64,000 bases of DNA, taken from contig NZ_JBFAPP010000002.1 of the NCBI RefSeq assembly GCF_040676775.1, forward strand, positions 372,001-436,000, read 5' to 3'. Origin of the DNA: Micromonospora_G sp040676775 (GTDB lineage: Bacteria; Actinomycetota; Actinomycetes; Mycobacteriales; Micromonosporaceae). This document shows positions 41,520-50,629 of this stretch, in pieces (within the stretch, counting starts at the first letter, position 1; each line of letters begins with the position of its first letter). Under the pieces are notes generated by a model. That model saw only the letters and a list, made by a program, of their open reading frames with translations, ran no database searches and was not told the origin of the DNA. The position numbers were made by a program, and so were the translations under genes.

Positions 41520-43051
41520 CAAACCGGTCGACCTCGACTGGCCACCGTTCCGAGGACTACTCCCGGGACGGTGGCCAGCAGCCGTACGTCCGCGTCTACG
41601 CCGACGACGCCCGCTGGACCGACGACACCCGGGACGCCGACCAGCGCCGATCCGCCGAGCAGCGCCGAGGGCAGCAGACCCGGCCGGCGCGGTCCGACCC
41701 GCCTGCCGCCGTACCGAACGAGGTGCCGGAGCAGCGCGGGCCGGTGGGCCGGTGGCTGGTCGTACTCCTGCTCTGGGTGGGGCTGCTGGCCGCGGTGGTG
41801 CCGTGGTGGTTGGACACCGAGCCCGGCGCGGTGAACAGCGAGCACGCCGCCCTCACCGCCGCCGGCCGGATCAGCGGCCTGATCGCCGGTTACCTGCTGC
41901 TGGTGCAGGTGCTGCTGATGAGCCGGCTGCGGTCGCTGGAGCGGTGGATCGGTGCCGAGCAGCTCAGCCGGTGGCACCGCGACATCGGCGGCACCGTGTT
42001 CGTCGCGGTGCTGGCGCACGTCGGGCTGATCCTCGCCGGCTACGCCGGCCTGGAACGCAAGACGCTGCTCGCCGAGGCGACCACGCTGCTGCGCGACTAC
42101 GAGGACATGCTCGCCGCGTTCGGCGCCGCCGCCATCATCGTGCTGCTCGGCTTCACCGGCATCCGGTTCGTACGCAACGCGCTGCCGTACGAGTTCTGGT
42201 ACTACCTGCACCTGAGCAGTTACGCCGTACTGCTGCTCGGCTTCGGCCACCAGTTCACGTACGGCCAGCAGTTGTTCCGGCCCGGACCGGTGCGGACCGG
42301 TTGGATAGCCGTGTACGTCCTGGTCATCGCGGCCGTGCTCTGGGGTCGGGTGATCGCCCCGCTGTGGCTGAACCTGCGCTACCGACTCCGGGTCGCCGAC
42401 GTGGTGGCGGAGAGCCGGGACACCATCTCGATCTACCTGACCGGGCGGAACCTCGACCGGTTGCAGGTGCTCGCCGGCCAGTTCTTCCGCTGGCGGTTCC
42501 TGTCCGCCGGGCGCTGGTGGCAGTCGCACCCGTTCTCGCTCTCCGCCGCGCGCAACGGCCGCTGGCTGCGGCTGACCGTCAAGGTGGTCGGCGGGCACAC
42601 CGCCGAACTGCGGCGGCTGCGTCCCGGCACCCGGGTCTGGGCCGCCGGCCCGTCCGGTACGTTCACCGCCGCGCACCGGGTCGCGGAGCGGTCGCTGCTG
42701 ATCGCCGGGGGGAGCGGGATCTCGCCGATCCGGGCCCTGCTGGAGGAGTTGCCGCCCGGTGCCGCGTTGATCTACCGGGCCAGCACCCCGGACGACCTGC
42801 TGCTCCGGCGCGAGCTGGACTGGCTGGCCGAGGCCCGTGGCACCGAGATGTGGTACGTGCTCGGTTCCCGTGACGACCCCGGTCCGCAGCAGATCTTCAC
42901 CGCCCGTGGCCTGCGCCGGCTGGTGCCCGACGTGACCGAGCGGGACGTCTACCTCTGCGGGCCGGCGGGTCTGGTCCGCGAGTCGGTGAAGGCGCTGCGC
43001 CGTGCCGGGGTGCCGCGCCGGCAGATCCACCTGGCCACGTTCGAACTCTGA
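41516..43051 (+). CDS. Ferric-reductase-like membrane flavocytochrome with NAD(P)H/FAD module
   Basis: A 511-residue protein. A short disordered N-terminus precedes about six transmembrane helices with His residues in helices (SRWHRDIGGTVFVAVLAHVG, YYLHLSSYAVLLLGFGHQF) suited to heme ligation. The C-terminal half is a ferredoxin-reductase-like module: WWQSHPFSLSAARNG for FAD, LIAGGSGISPIRALLEEL for NAD(P)H and DVYLCGPAGLVRESVKAL. It should move electrons from cytoplasmic NAD(P)H across the membrane. GTG overlaps the DUF1501 stop; FMN-binding and ApbE genes follow, supplying a likely electron acceptor. Confidence 0.9.
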   Translation: MTNRSTSTGHRSEDYSRDGGQQPYVRVYADDARWTDDTRDADQRRSAEQRRGQQTRPARSDPPAAVPNEVPEQRGPVGRWLVVLLLWVGLLAAVVPWWLDTEPGAVNSEHAALTAAGRISGLIAGYLLLVQVLLMSRLRSLERWIGAEQLSRWHRDIGGTVFVAVLAHVGLILAGYAGLERKTLLAEATTLLRDYEDMLAAFGAAAIIVLLGFTGIRFVRNALPYEFWYYLHLSSYAVLLLGFGHQFTYGQQLFRPGPVRTGWIAVYVLVIAAVLWGRVIAPLWLNLRYRLRVADVVAESRDTISIYLTGRNLDRLQVLAGQFFRWRFLSAGRWWQSHPFSLSAARNGRWLRLTVKVVGGHTAELRRLRPGTRVWAAGPSGTFTAAHRVAERSLLIAGGSGISPIRALLEELPPGAALIYRASTPDDLLLRRELDWLAEARGTEMWYVLGSRDDPGPQQIFTARGLRRLVPDVTERDVYLCGPAGLVRESVKALRRAGVPRRQIHLATFEL

Positions 43052-43065
43052 CGGAGGTTGCACCG

Positions 43066-43695
43066 TTGCGTCGCGCCATTCTCGGCATCACCGGCCTCGC
43101 CGCGAGCACCACCCTGCTGGTGGTGCTCAAGGGCGGGCCGGCGACGACCGCGACCGCCCAGGACGTACCGGTCGGGACGGCGGGCGCGTCGACCGACCCG
43201 AGTGCCGGCGCGCCGCCGGAGCCGACCCCGGACCCGGCCGGCGGCGGTGCACAACCGACCCCGTCCGGTGCCGCGCCGGGCAAGCCGGGTGCGCCGAGCG
43301 GGTCGCCCGGAAAGTCCCCGTCGAAGACCCCGACCGGCAAGTCCACGTCGAAGGCGCCGACCGGTGGGGGAGCGACCACCACCAAGGCGCCGCCGCCGGC
43401 CAGCGGGCCGCGCAAGATCGACGGTTCGGTCACGCCCGCGGCCGACTTCGGCCTGGTCCAGGTGCAGATCACCGTCTCCGGCGACCGGGTCACCAACGTC
43501 ATCGCGCTGGAACTGCCGGGCGAGACGGCCACCTCGGAGGGGAACAGCGACCGGGTGGACCGGGCCTACAGCGGAACGGGCGGGCAGGCGGTCACGGCGG
43601 CGAACCAGGGCCGGCTGCCGGACACGGTCAGCGGCGCGACCGCGACCAGTTCGGCGTACCGGCGGTCGTTGCAGGCCGCCCTGGACAAGATGTGA
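43066..43695 (+). CDS. Exported FMN-binding domain protein
   Basis: A 209-residue protein. The TTG start at 43066 has GGAGG at 43053-43057. A signal/anchor (RRAILGITGLAASTTLLVVL) and a long Pro/Lys/Thr/Gly linker (residues 35-115) lead to an FMN-binding domain that ends with DTVSGATATSSAYRRSLQ. The Thr of SGAT is the expected covalent FMN attachment site. It lies between the membrane reductase and ApbE, so it probably receives electrons from the former and FMN from the latter. Confidence 0.88.
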   Translation: MRRAILGITGLAASTTLLVVLKGGPATTATAQDVPVGTAGASTDPSAGAPPEPTPDPAGGGAQPTPSGAAPGKPGAPSGSPGKSPSKTPTGKSTSKAPTGGGATTTKAPPPASGPRKIDGSVTPAADFGLVQVQITVSGDRVTNVIALELPGETATSEGNSDRVDRAYSGTGGQAVTAANQGRLPDTVSGATATSSAYRRSLQAALDKM

Positions 43696-43702
43696 GGTCG
43701 GC

Positions 43703-44473
43703 GTGACCAGCGTACGGACCAGGCCGGGGCTGCGCCGGGTCGAGTTCGTCATGGGTACGGCGATCAGCCTCGACCTCGCCGACGACCTGCCCCCGGAGCG
43801 TCTCGACCAGCTCGCCGAGCAGGTTTTCGGCTGGATGCGCGAGGTCGACCAGCGGTTCAGCACGTTCAAGGCCGACAGCGAGGTGAGCCGGTTCGACCGG
43901 GGCGAGGTGCTGCTCTGCGACGCGTCGGCCGACCTGCGGGCCACCCTGGAACGCTGCGCCGACCTGTGGGGCGACACCGACGGTTTCTTCGACGCGTACG
44001 CCACCGGTCGGTTCGACCCGTCCGGCTTCGTCAAGGGCTGGTCGGCCCAGGTCGCCTCGGACCGGCTGGTGGCCGCCGGGGCACCGAACCACTGCGTCAA
44101 CGCCGGTGGTGACGTACGGGTACGCGGCCGGTCCAGTTCCGGTGAGCCGTGGCGGGTCGGGGTGCAGGACCCGTGGGACCCGAGCCGGGTGGCGCTGGTG
44201 CTGCACGGCACCGACCTGGCGGTCGCCACCTCCGGCGTCTACGAGCGGGGGCACCACGTGGTCGATCCGCGCCGGGGCACACCGGCACGGGGCCTGCGTT
44301 CGGTGACGGTGGTCGGCACCGACCTCGGCACCGCCGACGCGTACGCGACCGCGGCGCTGGCGATGGGGCAGGCCGGAGTGGGCTGGCTCGGCCGGTTGTC
44401 CGGGTACGAGTGGGCCGTGGTCACCGACGACCGGCGTACGCCCCGGTCCGACCGCCTGCCGATCACGGACTGA
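43703..44473 (+). CDS. apbE: FAD:protein FMN transferase (ApbE family)
   Basis: A 256-residue protein: RRVEFVMGTAISLDLADDL, DQRFSTFKADSEVSRFDRG, DPSGFVKGWSAQVASDRLV, CVNAGGDVRVRG and TADAYATAALAMG match ApbE, which attaches FMN from FAD to a Thr in SGAT-type motifs. The GTG start is 7 nt after the FMN-binding protein stop. No export signal is evident, so the location of flavinylation relative to the membrane is unclear. It is the last gene of the five-gene run. Confidence 0.92.
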   Translation: MTSVRTRPGLRRVEFVMGTAISLDLADDLPPERLDQLAEQVFGWMREVDQRFSTFKADSEVSRFDRGEVLLCDASADLRATLERCADLWGDTDGFFDAYATGRFDPSGFVKGWSAQVASDRLVAAGAPNHCVNAGGDVRVRGRSSSGEPWRVGVQDPWDPSRVALVLHGTDLAVATSGVYERGHHVVDPRRGTPARGLRSVTVVGTDLGTADAYATAALAMGQAGVGWLGRLSGYEWAVVTDDRRTPRSDRLPITD

Positions 44474-44817
44474 CGTACGTGGTGGGCCGGGTCAGCGCAC
44501 GGGGCGGTGGGTGCCGGCCGGTCGGGAGCCGGTCGGCCGCGGGCCGCCGGGGCGGGATCCCTTCGGTCGGGTCCCCGCCCACCGGCACGGCGGTGAGCCG
44601 GTGGCCGGCTCCGCCCCGTCCATACCGCCGGCTGCCGGCAGCGTCTCGTCAGTTCGCATTTCATCCCCCGTGTGCGCGCCGGCTCGGTTTGCCTCTTGCG
44701 GTCCCGACCTCGGCTGTGCTACCTGCGTTAACGACCGCGACCTCGGTGGGTCGCTGCATGCCGCGCGCCGACTCGCCGGTACCGGCGCGGGAGCCGGGCG
44801 CCACGCGGTGCGGTGGT
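44474..44817. other. Intergenic region, nothing recognised
   Basis: 344 nt between the convergent apbE and Prim-Pol-like genes. Open frames run through it because of the high GC, but none has a ribosome site or recognisable product. No clear terminator or RNA was seen. Confidence 0.45.
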
Positions 44818-45504
44818 TCAGTAGCCGCGCCGGGGGGCGGGCAGCCGGCCGGGCAGCAGGGCGACCGGGATCGCCGGGGTGTGCGCCTGCAACGCGTCGA
44901 CCAGCAGTTCCTGTACGGCGTACGAGTCGGGCAGTTGCCAGCGGGCTTCCTCCGGCGGCACCACCCAGCGCACGGTTCCCTCGGGCAGCCGGGTCGGCGG
45001 GGCGGGGATCCAGGAGCCGGGACCGTGCCGGACCACGTACAGGCACTGGTCGAGTTCCGGTCGGAGCGGGTCGCCGGGGCGGACCAGGAACATCCACCGC
45101 CCGCCGGGGGTGAGCGCGACCGGCCCGCGTACGCCGTCGTGGCCGGGGATGGTGACGCCGGGGTGCGGCCGACAGGCGTCGAGTACGTGCCGGCCGAGGT
45201 ACGCCGGCACCTCCAGCACGTCGAAGGTGTAGCCGGTGGCGAGCAGTACGGCGTGCGGTCGTACCCGCCACCAGGCGCCGACCCGGGCGGGGTCGGAACT
45301 GGCGGCTCCCTCCCACTCCTCCAGCGCCGGGTGGCAGCCGGTGGTGGGGCAGCCGGCCCGGCCGCAGACGAAGCGCTGCCGGTTGAGGAAGGCGCCGGGG
45401 GTCACCTCCCAGCCGTGCATGGCGTACCGGACGGCCACGCGCCTCAGGCGTACCCGTTCCAGCGTGGTCAGGCGGGTGATGGGCGGTCGGGTAGTCCCCC
45501 ACAT
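44818..45504 (-). CDS. Bifunctional DNA primase/polymerase N-terminal-like protein
   Basis: A 228-residue protein resembling the stand-alone Prim-Pol-type proteins of actinobacteria: RVAVRYAMHGWEVTPGAFLN, a cysteine cluster RFVCGRAGCPTTGCHPALEE, and AWWRVRPHAVLLATGYTFDV. Classical catalytic acidic residues are not obvious, so activity is uncertain. The start at 45504 is chosen for the compact N-terminus. It diverges from an XRE-TPR regulator across 290 nt that hold a CGCACA/TGTGCG inverted repeat. Confidence 0.6.
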   Translation of the reverse strand: MWGTTRPPITRLTTLERVRLRRVAVRYAMHGWEVTPGAFLNRQRFVCGRAGCPTTGCHPALEEWEGAASSDPARVGAWWRVRPHAVLLATGYTFDVLEVPAYLGRHVLDACRPHPGVTIPGHDGVRGPVALTPGGRWMFLVRPGDPLRPELDQCLYVVRHGPGSWIPAPPTRLPEGTVRWVVPPEEARWQLPDSYAVQELLVDALQAHTPAIPVALLPGRLPAPRRGY

Positions 45505-45644
45505 GGCACGCAGCTCCTTTCGAGGTCGATCAAGGTGAGATCGATGGGGTGGCGCCGTCACCGGCGCCGGGCGTATTCGTTGCTCCTGGCATAAAGCCAC
45601 TTGCAACTTGCATCGAAAAGTACGAGCACCAAACGGGGGTCAGA

Positions 45645-45659
45645 CGCACAGAATGTGCG
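45645..45659. promoter_or_regulatory. Inverted repeat between divergent Prim-Pol and XRE genes
   Basis: CGCACA-GAA-TGTGCG at 45645-45659 has perfect 6-bp arms, and a further ACGCACA copy follows near 45680. The region is AT-richer than its surroundings and is the likely divergent promoter and operator, perhaps for the XRE-TPR regulator. Confidence 0.5.
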
Positions 45660-45794
45660 ACCGACACATAGCGAACAAAACGCACAATGGATCTCGTACG
45701 GCAATGAAGCGTACATCTGAAAAGTGAGCCCGATACATACCCGACAGAGCTCGACCGGCCCGGACCGCCGGCATGGCAAAGGGGAGGAACGGAC

Positions 45795-47024
45795 GTGGAC
45801 GAGCTGCCCATCGGGCGCCGCGTCGCCTATTGGCGTGGTCGACGCAAGTTGTCCCAGCAGGTCTTCGCCGACCGCCTCGGCAAGTCCAAGAGCTGGGTCG
45901 ACAAGGTCGAACGCGGCGTACGCCGACTGGACAAGTTCTCCGTCCTGTACGAGATCGCCGACGTGCTCACCATCGACGTCCAGCTCCTGCTCGGCAAGGA
46001 CCCGGAACGGCGTACCGATGCCCTGAACTGCATCGACGAGGTCGAGGTCGAGGAGATCCGGGCCGCGCTGGAGCGGTACGTCTCGATGAGCAAGTACTTC
46101 GACGCGCAGGTGGTCCCGCCGCCCCTGCCGGAGTTCCGCAAGGCGGTCAGCCACGCCTGGCTGACCTACCAGTACGCCCGCTACGGCGTACTGACCCGGG
46201 CGCTGCCGAAGCTGCTGCGCGACGCGCAGGCGGCGGACGCGTACTACACCGGTGACGACGGACAGCTCGCCGCGAGCCTGCTCGGGCAGGTCTACCAGAT
46301 CGCCTCGTCGGCCCTGCGCAAGCTGGGTGAGCACGAGCTGGCCTGGCTCGCCGCCGACCGCTCGATGGCCGTCTCCGTACGCGCCGACGACCAGTTGCTG
46401 GCCGGGGTGGCCACGTACCGGGTCGGCAACGCGCTGCTCGCCCTGGGTCGGGCCCGCTCGGCGCTGGAGGTCAACGTCAACATCGCCAACCGGCTGGCCC
46501 CCGGCGGCACCAACGGCGCCGACCCGGACCGGCTCTCGGTCTACGGCATGCTCCTGCTCCAGGGCGCGATGGCCGCCGCCCGGCTGGGCGACAACGCCAC
46601 CGTGCGGGACCTGATCCGGGGCGCCGAGGAGGCGTCGAACGCGCTCGGCTCGGACCAGAACTACTACTGGACCAGTTTCGGCCCGACCAACCTCGAACTG
46701 CACCGGGCGGCGGCGGCGGTGGAGTTGGGCGAGGGCCGGCAGGCGGTCGAGACCCACGAGCAGCGGATCGACAAGCGCAGGTTCGCCGCCCTGCTGCCCG
46801 AGCGGCGGGCCCACCACCTGCTCGACATCGCCCGCGGCTTCGCCCAGATCGGGGACGTGAGCAGCGCGGGGGAGATGCTGGTCGACGGCGACCGGCTGGC
46901 CCCCTCGGAGATCCGCTGCCGGCCGATCGCGCACGAGGTGATGTCCGACATCCTCCGTCGCACACGTGGTGCGCCGCCTGCGCCGATTGCAGAGTTGGCT
47001 GAGCACATGGGTGTCGGCATATGA
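45795..47024 (+). CDS. XRE-family helix-turn-helix regulator with TPR-like domain
   Basis: A 409-residue protein. Residues 5-65 are an XRE helix-turn-helix (RVAYWRGRRKLSQQVFADRL, GKSKSWVDKVERGVRRLDKF). The rest is alpha-helical repeats of the TPR type used to bind peptides or other regulators. GTG 45795 follows GGGGAGGA at 45781-45788. This architecture is common in actinomycete developmental or peptide-sensing regulators. The flavoprotein gene starts 16 nt downstream, and the Prim-Pol-like gene diverges from it. Confidence 0.88.
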   Translation: MDELPIGRRVAYWRGRRKLSQQVFADRLGKSKSWVDKVERGVRRLDKFSVLYEIADVLTIDVQLLLGKDPERRTDALNCIDEVEVEEIRAALERYVSMSKYFDAQVVPPPLPEFRKAVSHAWLTYQYARYGVLTRALPKLLRDAQAADAYYTGDDGQLAASLLGQVYQIASSALRKLGEHELAWLAADRSMAVSVRADDQLLAGVATYRVGNALLALGRARSALEVNVNIANRLAPGGTNGADPDRLSVYGMLLLQGAMAAARLGDNATVRDLIRGAEEASNALGSDQNYYWTSFGPTNLELHRAAAAVELGEGRQAVETHEQRIDKRRFAALLPERRAHHLLDIARGFAQIGDVSSAGEMLVDGDRLAPSEIRCRPIAHEVMSDILRRTRGAPPAPIAELAEHMGVGI

Positions 47025-47040
47025 GTGGGTTGGTGGCCGG

Positions 47041-47610
47041 ATGACCGGGCTGGCCCAGCGCAGAGTCCTTTACGTGATCGCCTGTGGGTCCCCGCTGGCC
47101 CGCAACGTCGACCGGCTGGTGGCTCTCGCCCAGCAGGACGGCTGGGTGGTCTGCGTGGTGAGTACGCCGGACGGGCGGAAGTTCGTCGACGTACCGGCGA
47201 TCGAGGAGCAGACCGGTTATCCGGTCCGTTCGACGTACAAGTCTCCGGGTGACCCGGACCTGCTGCCGCCGGCCGACGCCATGATCGTCGCGCCGGCCAC
47301 GGTCAACACGGTCAACAAGTGGGCGGTCGGCATCACCGACAGCCTCGCCCTGGGCTTGTTGATCGAGGGACAGGGCCTGGGGCTGCCGATCGTGGCGATG
47401 CCGTTCACCAACGCCGCGATGGCCACCCACCCGGCCTTCCGGACCAGCCTGGACCGGTTGCGCGGCTGGGACGTGACGGTGCTGTTCGGTGACGACGTGC
47501 TGCCGCCGTTCGCCCCCGGCAGCGGTGCGCACTACCTCGACCAGTACCCCTGGGAGCTGGGGCGCGACGCCCTGCGGGCCCGATGCGCGGTCAACGGCCG
47601 CCCCGGCTGA
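47041..47610 (+). CDS. Flavoprotein of the HFCD/phosphopantothenoylcysteine decarboxylase-like family
   Basis: A 189-residue single-domain protein: RVLYVIACGSPLARNVDRLV at the start, the flavin-binding region PPADAMIVAPATVNTVNKWA and GLPIVAMPFTNAAMATHPAF. It is similar in fold to CoaC and peptide decarboxylases such as EpiD, but it lacks the CoaB half, and the true pathway CoaBC is expected elsewhere. The substrate is unknown. ATG 47041 lies 16 nt after the XRE-TPR regulator, suggesting co-transcription. Confidence 0.82.
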   Translation: MTGLAQRRVLYVIACGSPLARNVDRLVALAQQDGWVVCVVSTPDGRKFVDVPAIEEQTGYPVRSTYKSPGDPDLLPPADAMIVAPATVNTVNKWAVGITDSLALGLLIEGQGLGLPIVAMPFTNAAMATHPAFRTSLDRLRGWDVTVLFGDDVLPPFAPGSGAHYLDQYPWELGRDALRARCAVNGRPG

Positions 47611-47746
47611 GCGGGCCGACCGGCCCGGTGGCCGCCCAGGGGAGTGCACGGGTGACAGCGGTCGGGCCGGTCCGACCGGTCCGACCGGCCGGGCCGATCG
47701 AGCCGGCACCACGGCCGACGGGCCGGCGCCGGTAAGCTGGGCCGCC

Positions 47747-48685
47747 GTGGGAACAACTGGATCCGAGACGTCGAGCGTGGCCGAACTGGTGGCCGCGCTG
47801 GACCGTCGTTACCCGCCGGCCTGGGCCGAGCAGTGGGATCGGGTCGGGTTGGTGCTCGGCGACCCCGCGGCGCCCGTACGCCGGGTCGCCTGCGTGGTCG
47901 ACTGCGTGCCGGAGACCGTGGCCGAGGCGCTGGCGCGGGGGGCGGACATGATCGTCGCCCACCATCCGCTGCTGCTGCGTGGGGTGTCGTCGGTCGCGGC
48001 GACCACGTACAAGGGTCGGATCGTGCACCAGTTGATCAAAAACGACGTCGCCCTGTACGTCGCGCACACCAACGCCGACGTCGCCCACCCGGGCGTCTCC
48101 GACGCGCTCGCCGCCCGGCTGGGCCTCATCGACCTGCGCCCGCTGCGTCCGGCGACCGGGCCGGCGGCCGGAGCGGGACGGGGCGCCGGGCGGATCGGCC
48201 GGCTGCCCCGACCGATGACACTGACCGACCTGACCCGGTACGCGGCCGACGCGCTGCCGCCCACCACCTGGGGCGTACGCGCCGCCGGTGACCCGGACCG
48301 GGTGATCCACACCATCGCGGTCAGCGGCGGCGCGGGCGACGGTTACCTCGGGGACGCGCGTGCCGCCGGGGTGGACGCCTTCCTCACCGCGGACCTGCGT
48401 CACCACCCCGCCAGCGAACATCTCGCCGAGGGCGGTCCGGCACTGCTGGACGCCGCCCACTGGGCCACCGAGCGTCCCTGGTTGGATGACCTCGCGACCC
48501 ACCTGCGGGAACACCTGCCCGTCAGCGCGTACGTGTCCGACCTGGACACCGATCCGTGGACGGTCCGGGCCGGATCGCCGTCGCACGGCGCCCCCGCATC
48601 ACCCGTCACCCCCGTACCTTCGCCTGTGGCCGCCGTATCTCCCGTGCACGCCGCATCCCCCGTGGACAAGGAGCACCTTCTGTGA
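47747..48685 (+). CDS. Nif3-like dinuclear metal-centre protein
   Basis: A 312-residue member of the Nif3/YbgI family, annotated as GTP cyclohydrolase 1 type 2-like, with a two-metal site. Conserved parts: WAEQWDRVGLVLGDP, ADMIVAHHPLLLRGVSSVAA (metal-binding HH), LYVAHTNADVAHPGVSDALA and FLTADLRHHPASEHLAEG. The family function is unsettled. The C-terminus has an extra Pro/Val/Ser-rich tail. Start is GTG. It overlaps the zinc-ribbon gene by 4 nt, a conserved actinobacterial operon. Confidence 0.9.
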   Translation: MGTTGSETSSVAELVAALDRRYPPAWAEQWDRVGLVLGDPAAPVRRVACVVDCVPETVAEALARGADMIVAHHPLLLRGVSSVAATTYKGRIVHQLIKNDVALYVAHTNADVAHPGVSDALAARLGLIDLRPLRPATGPAAGAGRGAGRIGRLPRPMTLTDLTRYAADALPPTTWGVRAAGDPDRVIHTIAVSGGAGDGYLGDARAAGVDAFLTADLRHHPASEHLAEGGPALLDAAHWATERPWLDDLATHLREHLPVSAYVSDLDTDPWTVRAGSPSHGAPASPVTPVPSPVAAVSPVHAASPVDKEHLL

Positions 48686-49422
48686 AGGCCAACCCGCAAG
48701 AGCAGCGTCGCCTGCTGGACCTGCAAGCGATCGACACCCAGCTCGCCCAGCTCGCGCACCGGCGCCGTACCCTGCCGGAGCACGCGGAGCTGGAGGCGCT
48801 GGCGCGGCAGCTCTCCGCGCTCGAGGACGAGCGGGTACGCGCCCAGGTGGCGGTCGACGACCTCGACCGGGACATCAACCGGATGGAAAAGGACATCGAC
48901 CAGGTCCGGGCCCGCAAGGACCGGGACCAGGCGCGGCTGACCGTGGGTTCCGGCCCGGCCCGCGAGCTGGAGGCGTTGCAGCACGAGCTCAACTCGCTCA
49001 ACCGGCGGCAGAGCGAGCTGGAGGACACCGAGCTGGAGCTGATGGAGCAGCGGGAAACCGCCCAGGGTGTGCTGGACGGGATCCTGGAGCGGTTGGCCAC
49101 CACCCGGGAGACGCGCGAGGCGACCGAGCAGCGGCGTACCCAGTCGCTGGCCGACATCGCCAAGGAGGAGGAGTTCAAGGTCGGCGCCCGGCAGCCGCTC
49201 GCGGCGGACCTGCCGGCCGACCTGGTGACCCTCTACGACAAGATCCGCGAGACGTCCGGCGGGCTCGGTGCCGCGCTGATGACGCATGGCCGGTGCGGCG
49301 GCTGCCGGCTGGAGCTCTACGGCGCCGACCTGGCCCGGATCAAGGCGGCGGCGCCGGACGAGGTGGTGCGCTGCGAGGAGTGCCGGCGGATCATGGTCCG
49401 GACCGCCGAGTCGGGGTTGTGA
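48682..49422 (+). CDS. Coiled-coil protein with C-terminal C4 zinc ribbon
   Basis: A 246-residue protein. Residues 5-180 form a long antiparallel coiled coil (LLDLQAIDTQLAQLAHRRRT and so on). The C-terminus has a C4-type ribbon, GRCGGCRLEL then VRCEECRRIMV. This protein is regularly encoded between Nif3 and RNase H genes in actinobacteria and may bind nucleic acid or polymerase. GTG overlaps the Nif3 stop by 4 nt. Confidence 0.88.
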   Translation: MKANPQEQRRLLDLQAIDTQLAQLAHRRRTLPEHAELEALARQLSALEDERVRAQVAVDDLDRDINRMEKDIDQVRARKDRDQARLTVGSGPARELEALQHELNSLNRRQSELEDTELELMEQRETAQGVLDGILERLATTRETREATEQRRTQSLADIAKEEEFKVGARQPLAADLPADLVTLYDKIRETSGGLGAALMTHGRCGGCRLELYGADLARIKAAAPDEVVRCEECRRIMVRTAESGL

Positions 49423-49465
49423 CCGTGTCCGCCCGCCGTCCGGGGCTCGCGGATCGGGTGCTCGG

Positions 49466-50629
49466 GTGAGCCGCCGGCTGCGGGTGGTGATGGAGGCCGA
49501 TGGCGGGGCGCGGGGCAACCCGGGCCCGGCCGGCTTCGGCGCGGTGGTCCGGGACGCCGAGTCCGGCGAGGTCCTGGCCGAGCGGTCCGAGTCGATCGGG
49601 GTGGCGACCAACAACGTCGCCGAGTACCGGGGCCTGATCGCCGGCCTGGAGGCCGCCGTCGAGCTGGGGGCCGCCGAGATCGACGTACGGATGGACTCCA
49701 AGCTGGTCGTCGAGCAGATGTCCGGCCGCTGGCAGATCAAGAACCACGGGCTGCGCCCGCTGGCGGCGCAGGCGGCCACCCTGGTCCGCAAGTTCGAGTC
49801 GGTGCGGTACCAGTGGATTCCGCGCGACCAGAACCGGCACGCGGACGCGCTGGCCAACGCGGCGATGGACCTGGCGGCGGGCAAGCCGGAGGTTGCCGAG
49901 GCCGGTGCCCTGGCCGGGCCGGACGCCTCCGCCCGCGCCCGCGCGCGGGAGGTCGCCGCCCAGGGCTCGACCACCCGCAGTTCGTGGGAGCCGAGGCCGG
50001 CGTCGACCGCCACCCGGCTGCTGCTGGTCCGCCACGGCGAGACCGAGCGGACCGCCGAGCGCCGTTACTCCGGCCGGGGCGACGTGCCGCTCTCCGAGCG
50101 CGGCCTGGCCCAGGCGCGGGCGACGGCCGCCCGGGTGGCCGGGCTGGCACCCGCGGCCGCGGTCGTGGTCAGCTCACCCCTGTCCCGCTGTACGGCCACC
50201 GCCGGGATCATCGCCGAGCAGCTCGGAGGCAAACCGGTCGGGGTCGAGCCGGACCTGGTCGAGTGCGACTTCGGCCTCTGGGAGGGGCACACCTTCGCCG
50301 AGGTGCAGGCGCGCTGGCCGGGGGAGATGGACGCCTGGCTGGCCTCGCCGAGCGTCGCCCCGCCGGGCGGGGAGTCGTTCCGGGCGGTGACCGGTCGGGT
50401 CCGCCGGGCCCAGTCGGCGCTGCTGGCGGCGTACCCGGGGGAGACGGTGGTGGTGGTCTCGCACGTGTCGCCGTTGAAGATCCTGCTCCGGGACGCACTC
50501 GCGGCCGGCGACGCCTTCCTGCACCGCCTCTACCTGGAGCCCGCCGGGCTGTCCGTCGTGGACTTCTGGCCCGACGGCGGGGTGGCCGTACGCACCGTCA
50601 ACGACACCGCCCACCTGGCCGCGATCTAG
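49466..50629 (+). CDS. Bifunctional RNase H / histidine phosphatase
   Basis: A 387-residue fusion. Residues 1-140 are RNase H: MEADGGARGNPGPAGFGAVV, with Glu in NVAEYRGLIAGLEAA, Asp in IDVRMDSKLVVEQM and the Asp in NRHADALANAAMD. After a linker, residues 185-385 are a CobC/phosphoglycerate-mutase-like phosphatase with the phospho-His in LLLVRHGETER (His190) and VVVVSHVSPLK. Mycobacterial homologues show RNase H and acid phosphatase or cobalamin-related activity. The GTG start at 49466 is preferred; earlier codons encode unrelated residues. Confidence 0.93.
   Translation: MSRRLRVVMEADGGARGNPGPAGFGAVVRDAESGEVLAERSESIGVATNNVAEYRGLIAGLEAAVELGAAEIDVRMDSKLVVEQMSGRWQIKNHGLRPLAAQAATLVRKFESVRYQWIPRDQNRHADALANAAMDLAAGKPEVAEAGALAGPDASARARAREVAAQGSTTRSSWEPRPASTATRLLLVRHGETERTAERRYSGRGDVPLSERGLAQARATAARVAGLAPAAAVVVSSPLSRCTATAGIIAEQLGGKPVGVEPDLVECDFGLWEGHTFAEVQARWPGEMDAWLASPSVAPPGGESFRAVTGRVRRAQSALLAAYPGETVVVVSHVSPLKILLRDALAAGDAFLHRLYLEPAGLSVVDFWPDGGVAVRTVNDTAHLAAI

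Noticed and set aside
44149..45594. 481-codon plus-strand frame spanning apbE, the gap and the Prim-Pol-like gene
   Set aside because: Out-of-frame read-through of apbE and antisense to the leftward gene; composition typical of shadow frames.
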